From: an uncultured Rhodospirillaceae bacterium
GTDB lineage: Bacteria; Pseudomonadota; Alphaproteobacteria; SP197
Length of the DNA stretch: 46,830 bases
Assembly (NCBI GenBank): GCA_937880925.1
Contig: CALGGB010000094.1
Location: 1-46,830, forward strand
Reading direction: 5' to 3'
Part shown: in pieces, positions 32,144 through 39,304 of the stretch
Layout: the number at the start of each line of letters is the position of its first letter
How positions within the stretch are numbered: the stretch's first letter is position 1
Notes under the pieces: model-generated
What the model was told of the DNA's origin: nothing
Database searches by the model: none
Seen by the model: only the letters and a program-made list of their open reading frames with translations
Made by a program: the position numbers and the translations under genes

Positions 32144-32284
32144 CTCGGGGCGGGGTGCAATTCCCCACCGGCGGTGATGGCCAGATCCTGGCACGAGCCC
32201 GCGAGCGCCCGTCACGGATGTGACGGGGTCAGCAGATTTCGGTGCGATTCCGAAGCCGACGGTCACAGTCCGGATAGAAGAGAG
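32144..32284 (+). promoter_or_regulatory. FMN riboswitch (RFN element)
   Basis: All conserved RFN blocks are present in order: CGGGGCGGGGTGCAATTCCC, ACCGGCGGTGAT, AGCCCGCGAGC, GGTCAGCAGAT, TTCGGTGCGATTCCGAAGCC and GACGGTCACAGTCCGGAT, closing with AGAAGAGAG. It senses FMN in the nascent mRNA and lies about 90 bases upstream of the lumazine synthase ATG. Control may act by terminating transcription or hiding the ribosome binding site. The 32285-32372 segment has no obvious T-tract, so translational control is more likely. Confidence 0.95.
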
Positions 32285-32372
32285 CGGAAACGGCGTCGCC
32301 GCGCGCGCTCTGCGTGCCGGCGGCTGCCGTGCCGTCGCCCTGATCTTGGCAACCCTCGTTGAGGAAACAACC

Positions 32373-32888
32373 ATGGATCAGAGTCCCAATCCCACGATTG
32401 ACCACGTTACCCACGATTCCGGCGTCGCCGCAGCCTCGCGCCTGCGCATCGCGTTCATCCAGGCCTGCTGGCACCGCGACATCGTCGAGCGCTGCCGGGA
32501 AGGTTTTCTTGCCGAATGGTGCGCCCGCGGCAGGGATACCTCCGAAGTGGAGGTGCATGAGGTGCCCGGCAGCTTCGAGATTCCCCTGCTCGCCCAGCAT
32601 CTCACCGCCAGCGGGCGCTGGGACGCGGTGGTCGCTGCCGGTTTTGTCGTCGACGGCGGCATCTATCGCCACGAGTTCGTCGCCCGTGCGGTGATCGATG
32701 GCCTGATGCGGGTCCAGCTCGACAGCCAGGTGCCGGTGATCTCGGCAGTGCTGACGCCCCATGCCTTCCACGATCATGAAACCCACCACAGCTTCTTTGC
32801 CGGCAATTTCCTGACCAAGGGAAAGGAAGCCGCGAGCGCCTGCCTTGCCACCGTCGCGATGCTCGACAGGGTCAGGATGGCGGCCTGA
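32373..32888 (+). CDS. ribH2: 6,7-dimethyl-8-ribityllumazine synthase, type II (RibH2)
   Basis: The 171-residue protein joins ribitylaminouracil and dihydroxybutanone phosphate in riboflavin synthesis. It is the RibH2 type known from Brucella and Mesorhizobium: RIAFIQACWHRDIVERCREG, VPGSFEIPLLAQHL, VAAGFVVDGGIYRHEFVA, IDGLMRVQLDSQVPV and VLTPHAFHDHETHH. ATG 32373 has GAGGAAAC upstream; an in-frame start inside the riboswitch (32220) is rejected. The N-terminal 24 residues are extra and probably flexible. It is a single-gene transcript under the FMN riboswitch and ends in a strong terminator. No other riboflavin genes are in the window. Confidence 0.93.
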   Translation: MDQSPNPTIDHVTHDSGVAAASRLRIAFIQACWHRDIVERCREGFLAEWCARGRDTSEVEVHEVPGSFEIPLLAQHLTASGRWDAVVAAGFVVDGGIYRHEFVARAVIDGLMRVQLDSQVPVISAVLTPHAFHDHETHHSFFAGNFLTKGKEAASACLATVAMLDRVRMAA

Positions 32889-32892
32889 GCCG

Positions 32893-32940
32893 GGTGTGCC
32901 GCCCGGACCAGACCGGCCGGGCGGCACACCGATCTTTCTT
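32893..32940 (+). terminator. Intrinsic terminator of ribH2
   Basis: GGTGTGCCGCCCGG and CCGGGCGGCACACC form a perfect 14-bp stem around a 10-base loop, followed by GATCTTTCTT. It starts 5 bases after the ribH2 stop and may also serve the convergent DeoR gene. Confidence 0.85.
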
Positions 32941-33671
32941 CAGGAGGCGATCACGAGCGTCACGCCTGCGGCTTCCAGCGCCTCGACGGCGGCGCGTGGC
33001 GGCTCGCGGTCGGTGACCACGATGTCGATGTCGGCGAAGGCGGCAAAGCGCACCGGCGCGCGCCGGGTGAACTTGCTGTGGTCGGCAACGACGATGGCGC
33101 GCTCTGCATGGGCAATGACCGCGGCGGAGAACTCGCCTTCCGCCACATGGTGATCCATCAGGCCGATTTCGTGGTCGAGCGCGCCGACCGAGAGGATGGC
33201 GGTGTGGGCGCGGAAGCGCTCGATGGAGCGGATCGCCTCGTGGCCCAGCACGGCGCCGTCGTCGGCGCGGAGTTCACCGCCGGCCATGTAGACCCGGTTG
33301 CCCGGCCCGCCTGCCAGGGTGCGGGCGATGTCGGTGCAGTTCGTGACGACCATCAGGTCGTAATGGTCGGTCAGCGCCTGGGCGACATAGACCGTGGTCG
33401 TGCCGGTATCGAGGATCAGGCTTTCGCCCGCCGCCACCAGGGCGGCCGTTGCCCGGGCGATGGCGCGCTTGGCCGCCTCGCGCTCGCCCATGCGCTGGCG
33501 GAAGGCGGTCTCGCGCAGCGGATCGGGCAGCGCGACACCGCCATGGACCTTGCGCACCAGCCCCCGGGCGGCCAGTCGGCGCACGTCGCGCCGGATCGTC
33601 TCGTCGGAGACACGCAGGGTCTCGGCAAGGTCGCCGATGCCGGCGATGCCCTTCTGCTCCACGGTCGCCAC
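32940..33671 (-). CDS. DeoR-family transcriptional regulator, N-terminus disrupted by repeat expansion
   Basis: The 243 residues from GTG 33671 contain most of a DeoR winged helix (LAETLRVSDETIRRDVRRL, VRKVHGGVALPD) and the sugar-phosphate-sensing domain (LILDTGTTTVYVAQAL, VVTNCTDIARTLAG, VYMAGGELR). The family's first helix is cut: GTG gives only ATVEQKG. ATG 33709, preceded by AAAGAGA, would encode MHATERQSA and run straight into IVATVEQKG, but only if one copy of the 8-bp repeat at 33675-33698 is removed. With three copies it is out of frame. The gene is therefore either phase-variable, expressed in a shortened form, or carries a sequence error. It faces away from the betaine-type operon, which it may control. 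Confidence 0.75.
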   Translation of the reverse strand: MATVEQKGIAGIGDLAETLRVSDETIRRDVRRLAARGLVRKVHGGVALPDPLRETAFRQRMGEREAAKRAIARATAALVAAGESLILDTGTTTVYVAQALTDHYDLMVVTNCTDIARTLAGGPGNRVYMAGGELRADDGAVLGHEAIRSIERFRAHTAILSVGALDHEIGLMDHHVAEGEFSAAVIAHAERAIVVADHSKFTRRAPVRFAAFADIDIVVTDREPPRAAVEALEAAGVTLVIAS

Positions 33672-33674
33672 GAT

Positions 33675-33698
33675 GGCGCTCTGGCGCTCTGGCGCTCT
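33675..33698. repeat. Three-copy 8-bp tandem repeat in the DeoR start region
   Basis: GGCGCTCT is repeated three times without change (AGAGCGCC on the gene strand), between ATG 33709 and the conserved reading frame. The 8-bp unit shifts frame with each gain or loss. Two copies (or five) put ATG 33709 in frame, three or four do not. Confidence 0.9.
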
Positions 33699-34046
33699 GT
33701 TGCGTGCATGGTCTCTTTCGGCTGGTGTGGTTTCATGTGGATATCTGCCAAACTAACATGGAATGATGCGGCTATTTGTGGTTTTCTCTTGATTGCCACA
33801 CCCTGTCGGTGTTTTATGCCTCAAGGTGCCGCTTCCGAACAGGGGGCGGTGCCCTGAGACCAGGGGGAACTGCCCAGGGGAACTGCATCGTTACGGACAG
33901 TCTTGTTGCACGGTCGTTTGCCGCAGCAACCCTCCTGTCCGGCATGCAGCGCTGTTGATCCCCGGGTCGGTGCGCCAAAAGGTTCGGCGCCAAAGGTTCG
34001 ACGGTTGCGGGCGGCCTCGCCGGGCACCTGCCGCCGCTGCTCAATC

Positions 34047-34069
34047 GCCTTCCCCGATGCGGGGAAGGC
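34047..34069. other. Perfect 9-bp hairpin
   Basis: GCCTTCCCC and GGGGAAGGC enclose the loop GATGC. There is no T-run on either side, so it is not a typical terminator. It stands 5 bases before a second, larger inverted repeat. Confidence 0.55.
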
Positions 34070-34074
34070 AACGG

Positions 34075-34147
34075 GCGAGAGGTCTGCGCGCCTGTTGTCT
34101 GATGTCCGATGCGGAGTCGGGCGCAGGCGCGCGGACCTCCCTCTCGC
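34075..34147. other. Large inverted repeat, possible structured RNA
   Basis: The arms 34075-34094 and 34124-34147 pair over about 18 bases (GCGAGAGG with CCTCTCGC, GCGCGCCTG with CAGGCGCGC), with a small bulge and a 29-base loop. With the hairpin at 34047 it makes a compact 100-base structured block. It may be an untranslated leader element, a small RNA or a repeat remnant. Strand is not determined. Confidence 0.5.
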
Positions 34148-34209
34148 TTCCCGAATCTACCATGCCCTGCGCAGATCAACACCGTAAAATGTGACTTTAT
34201 GTGGTCTTG

Positions 34210-34223
34210 ATACGGGGCCGTAT
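34210..34223. promoter_or_regulatory. Palindromic site upstream of the ABC operon
   Basis: ATACGG and CCGTAT are separated by 2 bases, about 120 bases before the binding-protein ATG. It is a candidate operator, for example for the neighbouring DeoR-type protein. Nothing beyond symmetry and position supports this. Confidence 0.35.
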
Positions 34224-34340
34224 GGTTTGTTGTTGAGGTATGTTGTTTCGGCTTGTTTTGCGGGGCCGTTGGCGTTCTGATTGCTGTTGGACATCCGGTC
34301 GGGCAATGCCGGGGTCACAGGGACACCAGGGAGGTACCTC

Positions 34341-35300
34341 ATGAAGAATCTGTTTTGCACGGCGGTCGCGGCGGGCGCGCTCGCACTGACCATGGCCGGG
34401 CCGGCCGGCGCAGCGGCGCCCGAGAGCGACGAGCCGATCAAGCTGACGCTGCACGACTGGAGCGGGCAGTACATCACCACCACGATCATGGGCAACGTGC
34501 TGAAGTCCATGGGCTACAACGTCGAATACGTCCAGGCCGATTACCTGGCGCAGTTCGCCGGCATCGAAACCGGCGACCTGACCGCGGCCATGGAGCTGTG
34601 GGACACCACCGCCGCCGAGGCCCTGGCCGCCTCGGTCGCCACCGGCAACACCATCGACCTTGGCGAGACCGGCATGCAGGCCAAGGAAGAATGGTGGTAC
34701 CCGATCTACATGAAGGAGCAGTGCCCCGGCCTCCCGGACTGGCAGGCGCTGAACGACTGTGCCGAACTCTTCGCCACGCCCGAGACCGGCTCGAAGGGCC
34801 GTTACCTCGGCGGTCCCGTGACCTGGGGCGGCTGGGACGACGAGCGCGTCGAGGCTCTCGACATGGACTTCGAGGTCGTGCACGCCGGTACCGATGCCGC
34901 GCTGTTTGCCGAACTGGAATCGGCCTATCAGCGTCAGGCGCCGTTCCTTGGCTGGGTCTATGCGCCGCACTGGGCGCCCGCCAAGTACGAGGGAGAGTGG
35001 GTCGAATTCCCGCCCTATTCGGCCGAGTGCTACAACGATCCCTCGGTCGGTCTCAATCCCGACATGGCCTATGACTGCGGCAAGCCGAGCGGCCTGGTGC
35101 GCAAGGCCGGCTGGGCCGGCGGCGAAGCCGTGTGGCCGTGCGCCTATGAGGCGATCCGCGCCTTCACCATCGACAACGCGACCATGGGTCAGCTCGTGGC
35201 CGAGGTCGATCTCGAAGGCAAGTCGGTCGACGAGGTGGTCGATGCCTGGATGGACGCCAACGAAGCAACCTGGCAGTCCTGGACGACTTGCGGCGGCTGA
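34341..35300 (+). CDS. Betaine/choline-type ABC transporter substrate-binding protein
   Basis: A 319-residue exported protein with a signal peptide (cleavage expected after AGA, about residue 24) and an OpuAC/ProX-type binding domain: LTLHDWSGQYITTTIMGNVL, DLTAAMELWDTT and GWVYAPHWAPAKYEG. The Trp/Tyr-rich stretches (EEWWYPIYM, PHW) suit a cation-pi box for a quaternary ammonium or similar ligand. The mature part has several Cys residues (CPGLPDW, NDC, AEC, YDC, WPC, TTC), probably disulfides. ATG 34341 has GGGAGG upstream; an earlier ATG at 34281 lacks a signal. A terminator follows, so it is likely expressed more than the rest of the transporter. Confidence 0.88.
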   Translation: MKNLFCTAVAAGALALTMAGPAGAAAPESDEPIKLTLHDWSGQYITTTIMGNVLKSMGYNVEYVQADYLAQFAGIETGDLTAAMELWDTTAAEALAASVATGNTIDLGETGMQAKEEWWYPIYMKEQCPGLPDWQALNDCAELFATPETGSKGRYLGGPVTWGGWDDERVEALDMDFEVVHAGTDAALFAELESAYQRQAPFLGWVYAPHWAPAKYEGEWVEFPPYSAECYNDPSVGLNPDMAYDCGKPSGLVRKAGWAGGEAVWPCAYEAIRAFTIDNATMGQLVAEVDLEGKSVDEVVDAWMDANEATWQSWTTCGG

Positions 35301-35315
35301 GTACTGACGTGACGG

Positions 35316-35355
35316 GGCTCCGGCGCGCCGCCGTGCGCCGGAGCCTCTTCTTTTT
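35316..35355 (+). terminator. Intrinsic terminator between binding protein and ATPase genes
   Basis: GGCTCCGGCGC and GCGCCGGAGCC form a perfect 11-bp stem with an 8-base loop, followed by TCTTCTTTTT. Placed inside the operon, it probably acts as a partial terminator that keeps binding protein in excess over membrane components. Confidence 0.85.
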
Positions 35356-35376
35356 CCCCCATCACGGGCCGTTGCC

Positions 35377-36408
35377 ATGACCGCCTCGACCGGAACCATC
35401 AAGCTCGCCTGCAAGGGCGTCTGGAAGCTGTTTGGCGATCATGCGGAACGTGTGCTCGCCGAAACGGGCGGTGCGCCCGATGACGATGCGCTGCGCGCCT
35501 CGGGCGTGATCGGCGCCGTGCGCGATGCCGACCTGGAGGTCCACGAGGGCGAGATATTCATCATCATGGGGCTTTCGGGCTCGGGCAAATCGACCCTGGT
35601 GCGCTGCCTGTCGCGCCTGATCGAGCCGACCGCGGGCGAGGTCCTGTTCGAGGGCCGCGACCTGCTCAAGGCCAACGAGCGCGAGCTGATGGATATCCGC
35701 CGCCACAAGATGGGCATGGTGTTCCAGCATTTCGCGCTGCTGCCCCACCTTTCCGTGCTGGGCAACGTCGCCTTCCCGCTGGAAATCCAGGGCGTCGACC
35801 GTGCCACCCGCGAGGCCCGCGCCGCCGAGATGATCGAGCTGGTCGGCCTGAAGGGGCGCGAGGACTATTACCCGCGCGAACTCTCGGGCGGCCAGCAGCA
35901 GCGCGTCGGCATTGCCCGCAGCCTGGCCGTCGGACCCGATATCTGGTTCCTGGACGAACCCTTCTCGGCGCTCGATCCGCTGATCCGGCGCGAGATGCAG
36001 GACGAATTCCTGCGCCTGCAGAGCGTGCTGAAGAAGACCATCGTCTTCATCACCCATGATTTCGACGAGGCCATCCGCCTGGCCGACCGCATCGCCATCA
36101 TGCAGGACGGCGCCATCATCCAGACCGGCACGCCCGAGGAGGTCGTGACCCGGCCCGCGACCTCCTATGTCGCCGAATTCACCCGCGACGTGCCGCGCGC
36201 CAAGGTCGTCTCTGCCGGTGTGCTGGCCCGGCCGGGGACGCCTGGTCCCGTGGTCGTGCCGGCAGCAGCGCGCATCGGTGAAGTCGCCGCCCAGGTCTTC
36301 GACCAGGAGCAGCCGGTCGGTGTTGCCGATGCCGATGGCACGCCGATTGGCGTGCTGCACCGCCAGGACGTGCTCGACATCCTGCTCGGGCGGGAGCCGC
36401 GGCGTTGA
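35377..36408 (+). CDS. Betaine/proline-type ABC transporter ATP-binding protein
   Basis: The 343-residue ProV/OpuAA-type ATPase has Walker A GLSGSGKST, Q-loop MGMVFQHFALLPH, signature LSGGQQQR, Walker B IWFLDEPFSALD and the switch His in FITHDFDEA. Before Walker A it carries the family's N-terminal extension (residues 1-50), and after the ATPase a short C-terminal domain of the CBS type (about 285-343). CBS domains of OpuA-type transporters often sense osmotic or nucleotide state; here only one repeat seems present. The TGA stop overlaps the TTG start of the permease gene (TTGA). Confidence 0.92.
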   Translation: MTASTGTIKLACKGVWKLFGDHAERVLAETGGAPDDDALRASGVIGAVRDADLEVHEGEIFIIMGLSGSGKSTLVRCLSRLIEPTAGEVLFEGRDLLKANERELMDIRRHKMGMVFQHFALLPHLSVLGNVAFPLEIQGVDRATREARAAEMIELVGLKGREDYYPRELSGGQQQRVGIARSLAVGPDIWFLDEPFSALDPLIRREMQDEFLRLQSVLKKTIVFITHDFDEAIRLADRIAIMQDGAIIQTGTPEEVVTRPATSYVAEFTRDVPRAKVVSAGVLARPGTPGPVVVPAAARIGEVAAQVFDQEQPVGVADADGTPIGVLHRQDVLDILLGREPRR

Positions 36409-38411
36409 CCGCGGCCTCGCTCGAGGTCGCCCGGCCGCGGCGCCGGCCCCTGGGCGCCGCACCCTACTGGCTCGGCGCGGCGATCCTTGCCGCCCTCTCG
36501 GTCTCCTTCTCGGATCGCCTGCCCGAATGGATGGTCGAGTATCCCCGGGCCTGGCGCATCCCCATCGAACCCTCGATCAGCGCGGCCATGAAATGGCTGA
36601 TCAACGACGCGACCTTCGGGCTCTTCACCTTTCAGCAGTTCACCCGCTCGATCGCCTGGTGTTTCAACTGGCTGCTCGAGGCGGCCTACGGCGTGCTGGC
36701 AGAGGGTTTCACCTTCGGCAAGGGCGAGGATGCGCTGCACATTCCCCACGTCTCCTGGATCGCGCTGATCATCGTGCTGGTCATGTTCGCGCGGCGTGTC
36801 GGCGACCGTGGGCTGATGCTGTTCGTCGGTTTCTGCTTTGCCTACCTGGCGGTCTTCGGCCAGTGGGCAAGCGCCATGGTGACCTTGGCGTCGATTGTCA
36901 TTTCCGTGCCTTTTGGCGTCGCTGCAGGCCTGCTGGTCGGCATCGCGGCCTATCGCAAGCCCTGGGTCGAGCGGGCCGTAACGCCGGTGCTCGACCTGAT
37001 GCAGACGGTGCCGGTCTTTGCCTATCTGGTGCCCATCCTCTTCCTCTTCGGCTTCGGTCCGGTCGCGGCCATGATCGCGACCATGATCTATGCCGCCCCG
37101 CCCATGGTGCGCCTGACGGTGCTGGCCCTGCGCGGCGTGCCCGAGGAGATCAAGGAGTACGGGCGCATGGCCGGCTGCTCGCAGCGCCAGCACATGTGGA
37201 AGGTCATGGTCCCGGCGGCCAAGTCGGGCTTGCTGGTCGGCCTCAACCAGGTCGTCATGCTCTCGCTCAACATGGTGATCATCGCCTCGATGATCGGCGC
37301 CGGCGGCCTGGGCTTCGACGTGCTGCACGCGCTGCGCCGCCTGGCGATCGGCGAGGGGCTGGAGGCGGGCATCGCCATCACCCTGCTTGCCATCGCGCTC
37401 GACCGCCTGAGCCAGGCCGCCGCGAACCGGCCGCCGCCCGCCCACGGCAGCGTGCGTGCGGGTAGCTGGTTCGTGCGCAACCGTCTGGCGCTCGCGGCAC
37501 TGGCCCTGATGGTGTTTTCCATGGCCGCGGGCACCGTGGTTCCCGTCATCACGGACTATCCCGCGTCGATGACCGTGACCACGGGCAAGTTCTGGGACCA
37601 TGTCGTGCAGTGGCTCAACATCAACCTCTACGACACGATCACCATCGTGAAGACCTGGCTGCTGGTGAACATCATGCTGCCGGTCAAGGGCTTCATGGTG
37701 GCACTGCCCTGGCCGGTGCTGCTCGGCATCCTCGCCTTTGCCGGCTGGCGCCTGGGCGGCTGGCGCCTGGCCCTGCTGCCGCTTGCGCTCGGCGCCTTCA
37801 TCCTGGTCACGGGCAACTGGGAAAAGGCGATGATCACGATCTACCTGTGCGGTCTCTCCGTGGTGATCGCCGCGCTGATCGGCATTCCGCTGGGTATCTG
37901 GGCGGCGGTCGAGCCGCGCCGCCGCCGCGCCACGCTGGCCGTGATTGACACGCTGCAGACCCTGCCGTCCTTCGTTTATCTGATCCCGGTCATCATGCTG
38001 TTCGGTGTCGGTGATTTTTCCGCGATGATCGCGGTTGTCGCCTACGCCCTGGCGCCTGCGGTGCGTTACAGCATCCACGGCCTCAGGCAGGTGCCCGAGC
38101 ATCTGGTCGAGGCGGGACGTGCCCAGGGCTGCAGCCGTGGCCAGATGCTCTGGAAGGTGCGCCTGCCGCTCGCCCTGCCGGAGATCATGCTGGGCATCAA
38201 CCAGACCATCATGATGGCGCTCTCCATGCTGGTGATCACCGCCCTGGTCGGCACCCGCGACCTCGGGCAGGAGGTCTTCACCGCACTCGCCAAGGCCGAC
38301 ACGGGCAAGGGCATCGTCGCCGGCCTCTGCGTCGCCTTCATCGCCATCACCGCCGACCGCCTGATCCAGGCCTGGAGCCGCCGGCGCAAGGCGCAACTGG
38401 GAATCGCCTGA
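36405..38411 (+). CDS. Double-length ABC permease of the betaine family
   Basis: The 668-residue membrane protein contains two fused permease domains of the OpuAB/ProW type. Domain 1 lies at about 160-345 with the coupling motif EYGRMAGCSQRQHMWKVMVP. Domain 2 lies at about 470-655 with EAGRAQGCSRGQMLWKVRLP. One chain therefore supplies both halves of the transmembrane pore. The start is TTG overlapping the ATPase stop by 4 bases, and the stop overlaps the kinase gene start (ATGA). This makes translation of the whole operon tightly coupled. Confidence 0.9.
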   Translation: MTAASLEVARPRRRPLGAAPYWLGAAILAALSVSFSDRLPEWMVEYPRAWRIPIEPSISAAMKWLINDATFGLFTFQQFTRSIAWCFNWLLEAAYGVLAEGFTFGKGEDALHIPHVSWIALIIVLVMFARRVGDRGLMLFVGFCFAYLAVFGQWASAMVTLASIVISVPFGVAAGLLVGIAAYRKPWVERAVTPVLDLMQTVPVFAYLVPILFLFGFGPVAAMIATMIYAAPPMVRLTVLALRGVPEEIKEYGRMAGCSQRQHMWKVMVPAAKSGLLVGLNQVVMLSLNMVIIASMIGAGGLGFDVLHALRRLAIGEGLEAGIAITLLAIALDRLSQAAANRPPPAHGSVRAGSWFVRNRLALAALALMVFSMAAGTVVPVITDYPASMTVTTGKFWDHVVQWLNINLYDTITIVKTWLLVNIMLPVKGFMVALPWPVLLGILAFAGWRLGGWRLALLPLALGAFILVTGNWEKAMITIYLCGLSVVIAALIGIPLGIWAAVEPRRRRATLAVIDTLQTLPSFVYLIPVIMLFGVGDFSAMIAVVAYALAPAVRYSIHGLRQVPEHLVEAGRAQGCSRGQMLWKVRLPLALPEIMLGINQTIMMALSMLVITALVGTRDLGQEVFTALAKADTGKGIVAGLCVAFIAITADRLIQAWSRRRKAQLGIA

Positions 38412-39304
38412 TGACACAGGACCTGCACAAGGAGGCGCGCCGCAAGGCCGCTTCGCTATCCATCTGGAAAGGCACGGTGGAGCCCGAGCTGCTGGGCGCC
38501 GGCATTACCAACATCAACTTCAAGGTCGTCGACGTGGGCGAAGCCTATGTCGTGCGCATCGGTGGCGACATCCCCGAACACGGCATCTCGCGCCAGTCGG
38601 AAATCGCAAGCTGCCGCGCGGCGATCGGTGCGGGTGTCGCGCCCGAACTGCTCCACCTCGAGCCGGGCATCCAGGTCTCGCGCTTCATCGACGGGCGCAC
38701 CTATGGCGAGGCCGATGTGCGCGAGCAGGCGAACCTGGAGCGTATCGTGCCGGTGTTGAAGCGCCTGCACCGGGAGGCCCCCAGGCATCTGCGCGGCGCG
38801 GCACCGCTGTTCTGGGTTTTCCATGTCCTGCGCGACTACGCCGGGCGCATGGCCGACGACAGGCACCGCCTTGTTGCCTCCCTGCCGCGCCTGATGGGCA
38901 TCGCGCAGGAGCTTGAGGATGCCGTGGGTCCGATACGCCTGGTCTTCGGCCACAACGACCTGCTGCCCGCCAACATCATCGATGACGGCCAGCGCATCTG
39001 GCTGATCGACTGGGACTATGCGGGTTTCAACAGCCCGCTCTTTGATCTGGGCGGCCTTGCCTCCAACAACCAGCTTTCGAGCGAGCAGGAACACTGGCTG
39101 CTGGAGGCCTATTTCGAGCGCCCGCCCGATGACGACCTGCTGAACCGTTACGGCGCCATGAAATGCGCCTCCCTCCTGCGTGAAGCGATGTGGAGCATGA
39201 TCCAGGAACGATATTCCAGTCTCGATTTCGACTATGTGGCCTACACGGCCGAAAACCTCGACCGTTTCGAGCGGGCACTCGCCGACTGGCGGGGACAGGC
39301 ATGA
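38411..39304 (+). CDS. Choline/ethanolamine-kinase-like phosphotransferase
   Basis: The 297-residue protein belongs to the APH/ChoK/LicA fold: glycine-rich start LLGAGITNINFKV (28-40), catalytic loop FGHNDLLPANII with Asp183 and Asn188, and the metal-binding Asp200 in LIDWDYAGFNSPLFDLG. ChoK-type enzymes phosphorylate choline, ethanolamine or similar amino alcohols. Its position between a betaine-type importer and a demethylating flavoprotein suggests it acts on the imported compound. It overlaps both neighbours by 1-4 bases, in one operon. The true substrate is unknown. Confidence 0.85.
   Translation: MTQDLHKEARRKAASLSIWKGTVEPELLGAGITNINFKVVDVGEAYVVRIGGDIPEHGISRQSEIASCRAAIGAGVAPELLHLEPGIQVSRFIDGRTYGEADVREQANLERIVPVLKRLHREAPRHLRGAAPLFWVFHVLRDYAGRMADDRHRLVASLPRLMGIAQELEDAVGPIRLVFGHNDLLPANIIDDGQRIWLIDWDYAGFNSPLFDLGGLASNNQLSSEQEHWLLEAYFERPPDDDLLNRYGAMKCASLLREAMWSMIQERYSSLDFDYVAYTAENLDRFERALADWRGQA

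Larger units (their letters stand above)
33710..34340. other. Long intergenic region between DeoR and the ABC operon
   Basis: About 630 bases carry no convincing gene; open frames here lack family patterns and ribosome binding sites. Near-direct repeats CAGGGGGAACTGCC/CAGGGGAACTGC lie near 33862-33888 and AAGGTTCG occurs twice near 33979-34001. Two strong hairpins occupy 34047-34147, and ATACGG-GG-CCGTAT at 34210-34223 is a possible operator. Base composition is less GC-rich near 34190-34270, where the promoter of the ABC operon probably lies. Confidence 0.5.

Noticed and set aside
32220-32372. A longer lumazine synthase start inside the riboswitch
   Set aside because: The upstream codons are the RFN element itself. 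ATG 32373 has a good GAGGAAAC ribosome binding site and the family's normal length.
33815-33900. Resemblance to parts of a cobalamin riboswitch (AGGTGCCG and repeated AACTGC)
   Set aside because: The conserved B12-box and the order of stems are absent, and the repeated GGGGAACTGC is better described as a short direct repeat.
33793-34194. Possible 133-codon gene in the gap before the ABC operon
   Set aside because: No ribosome binding site, Arg/Pro/Cys-rich composition, and it runs across the strong hairpins. No recognisable motif.
36165-38417. A 750-codon - strand open frame opposite the permease
   Set aside because: It mirrors the membrane protein as a His/Asp/Gln/Gly-rich translation. The sense strand carries clear permease motifs and coupled starts.
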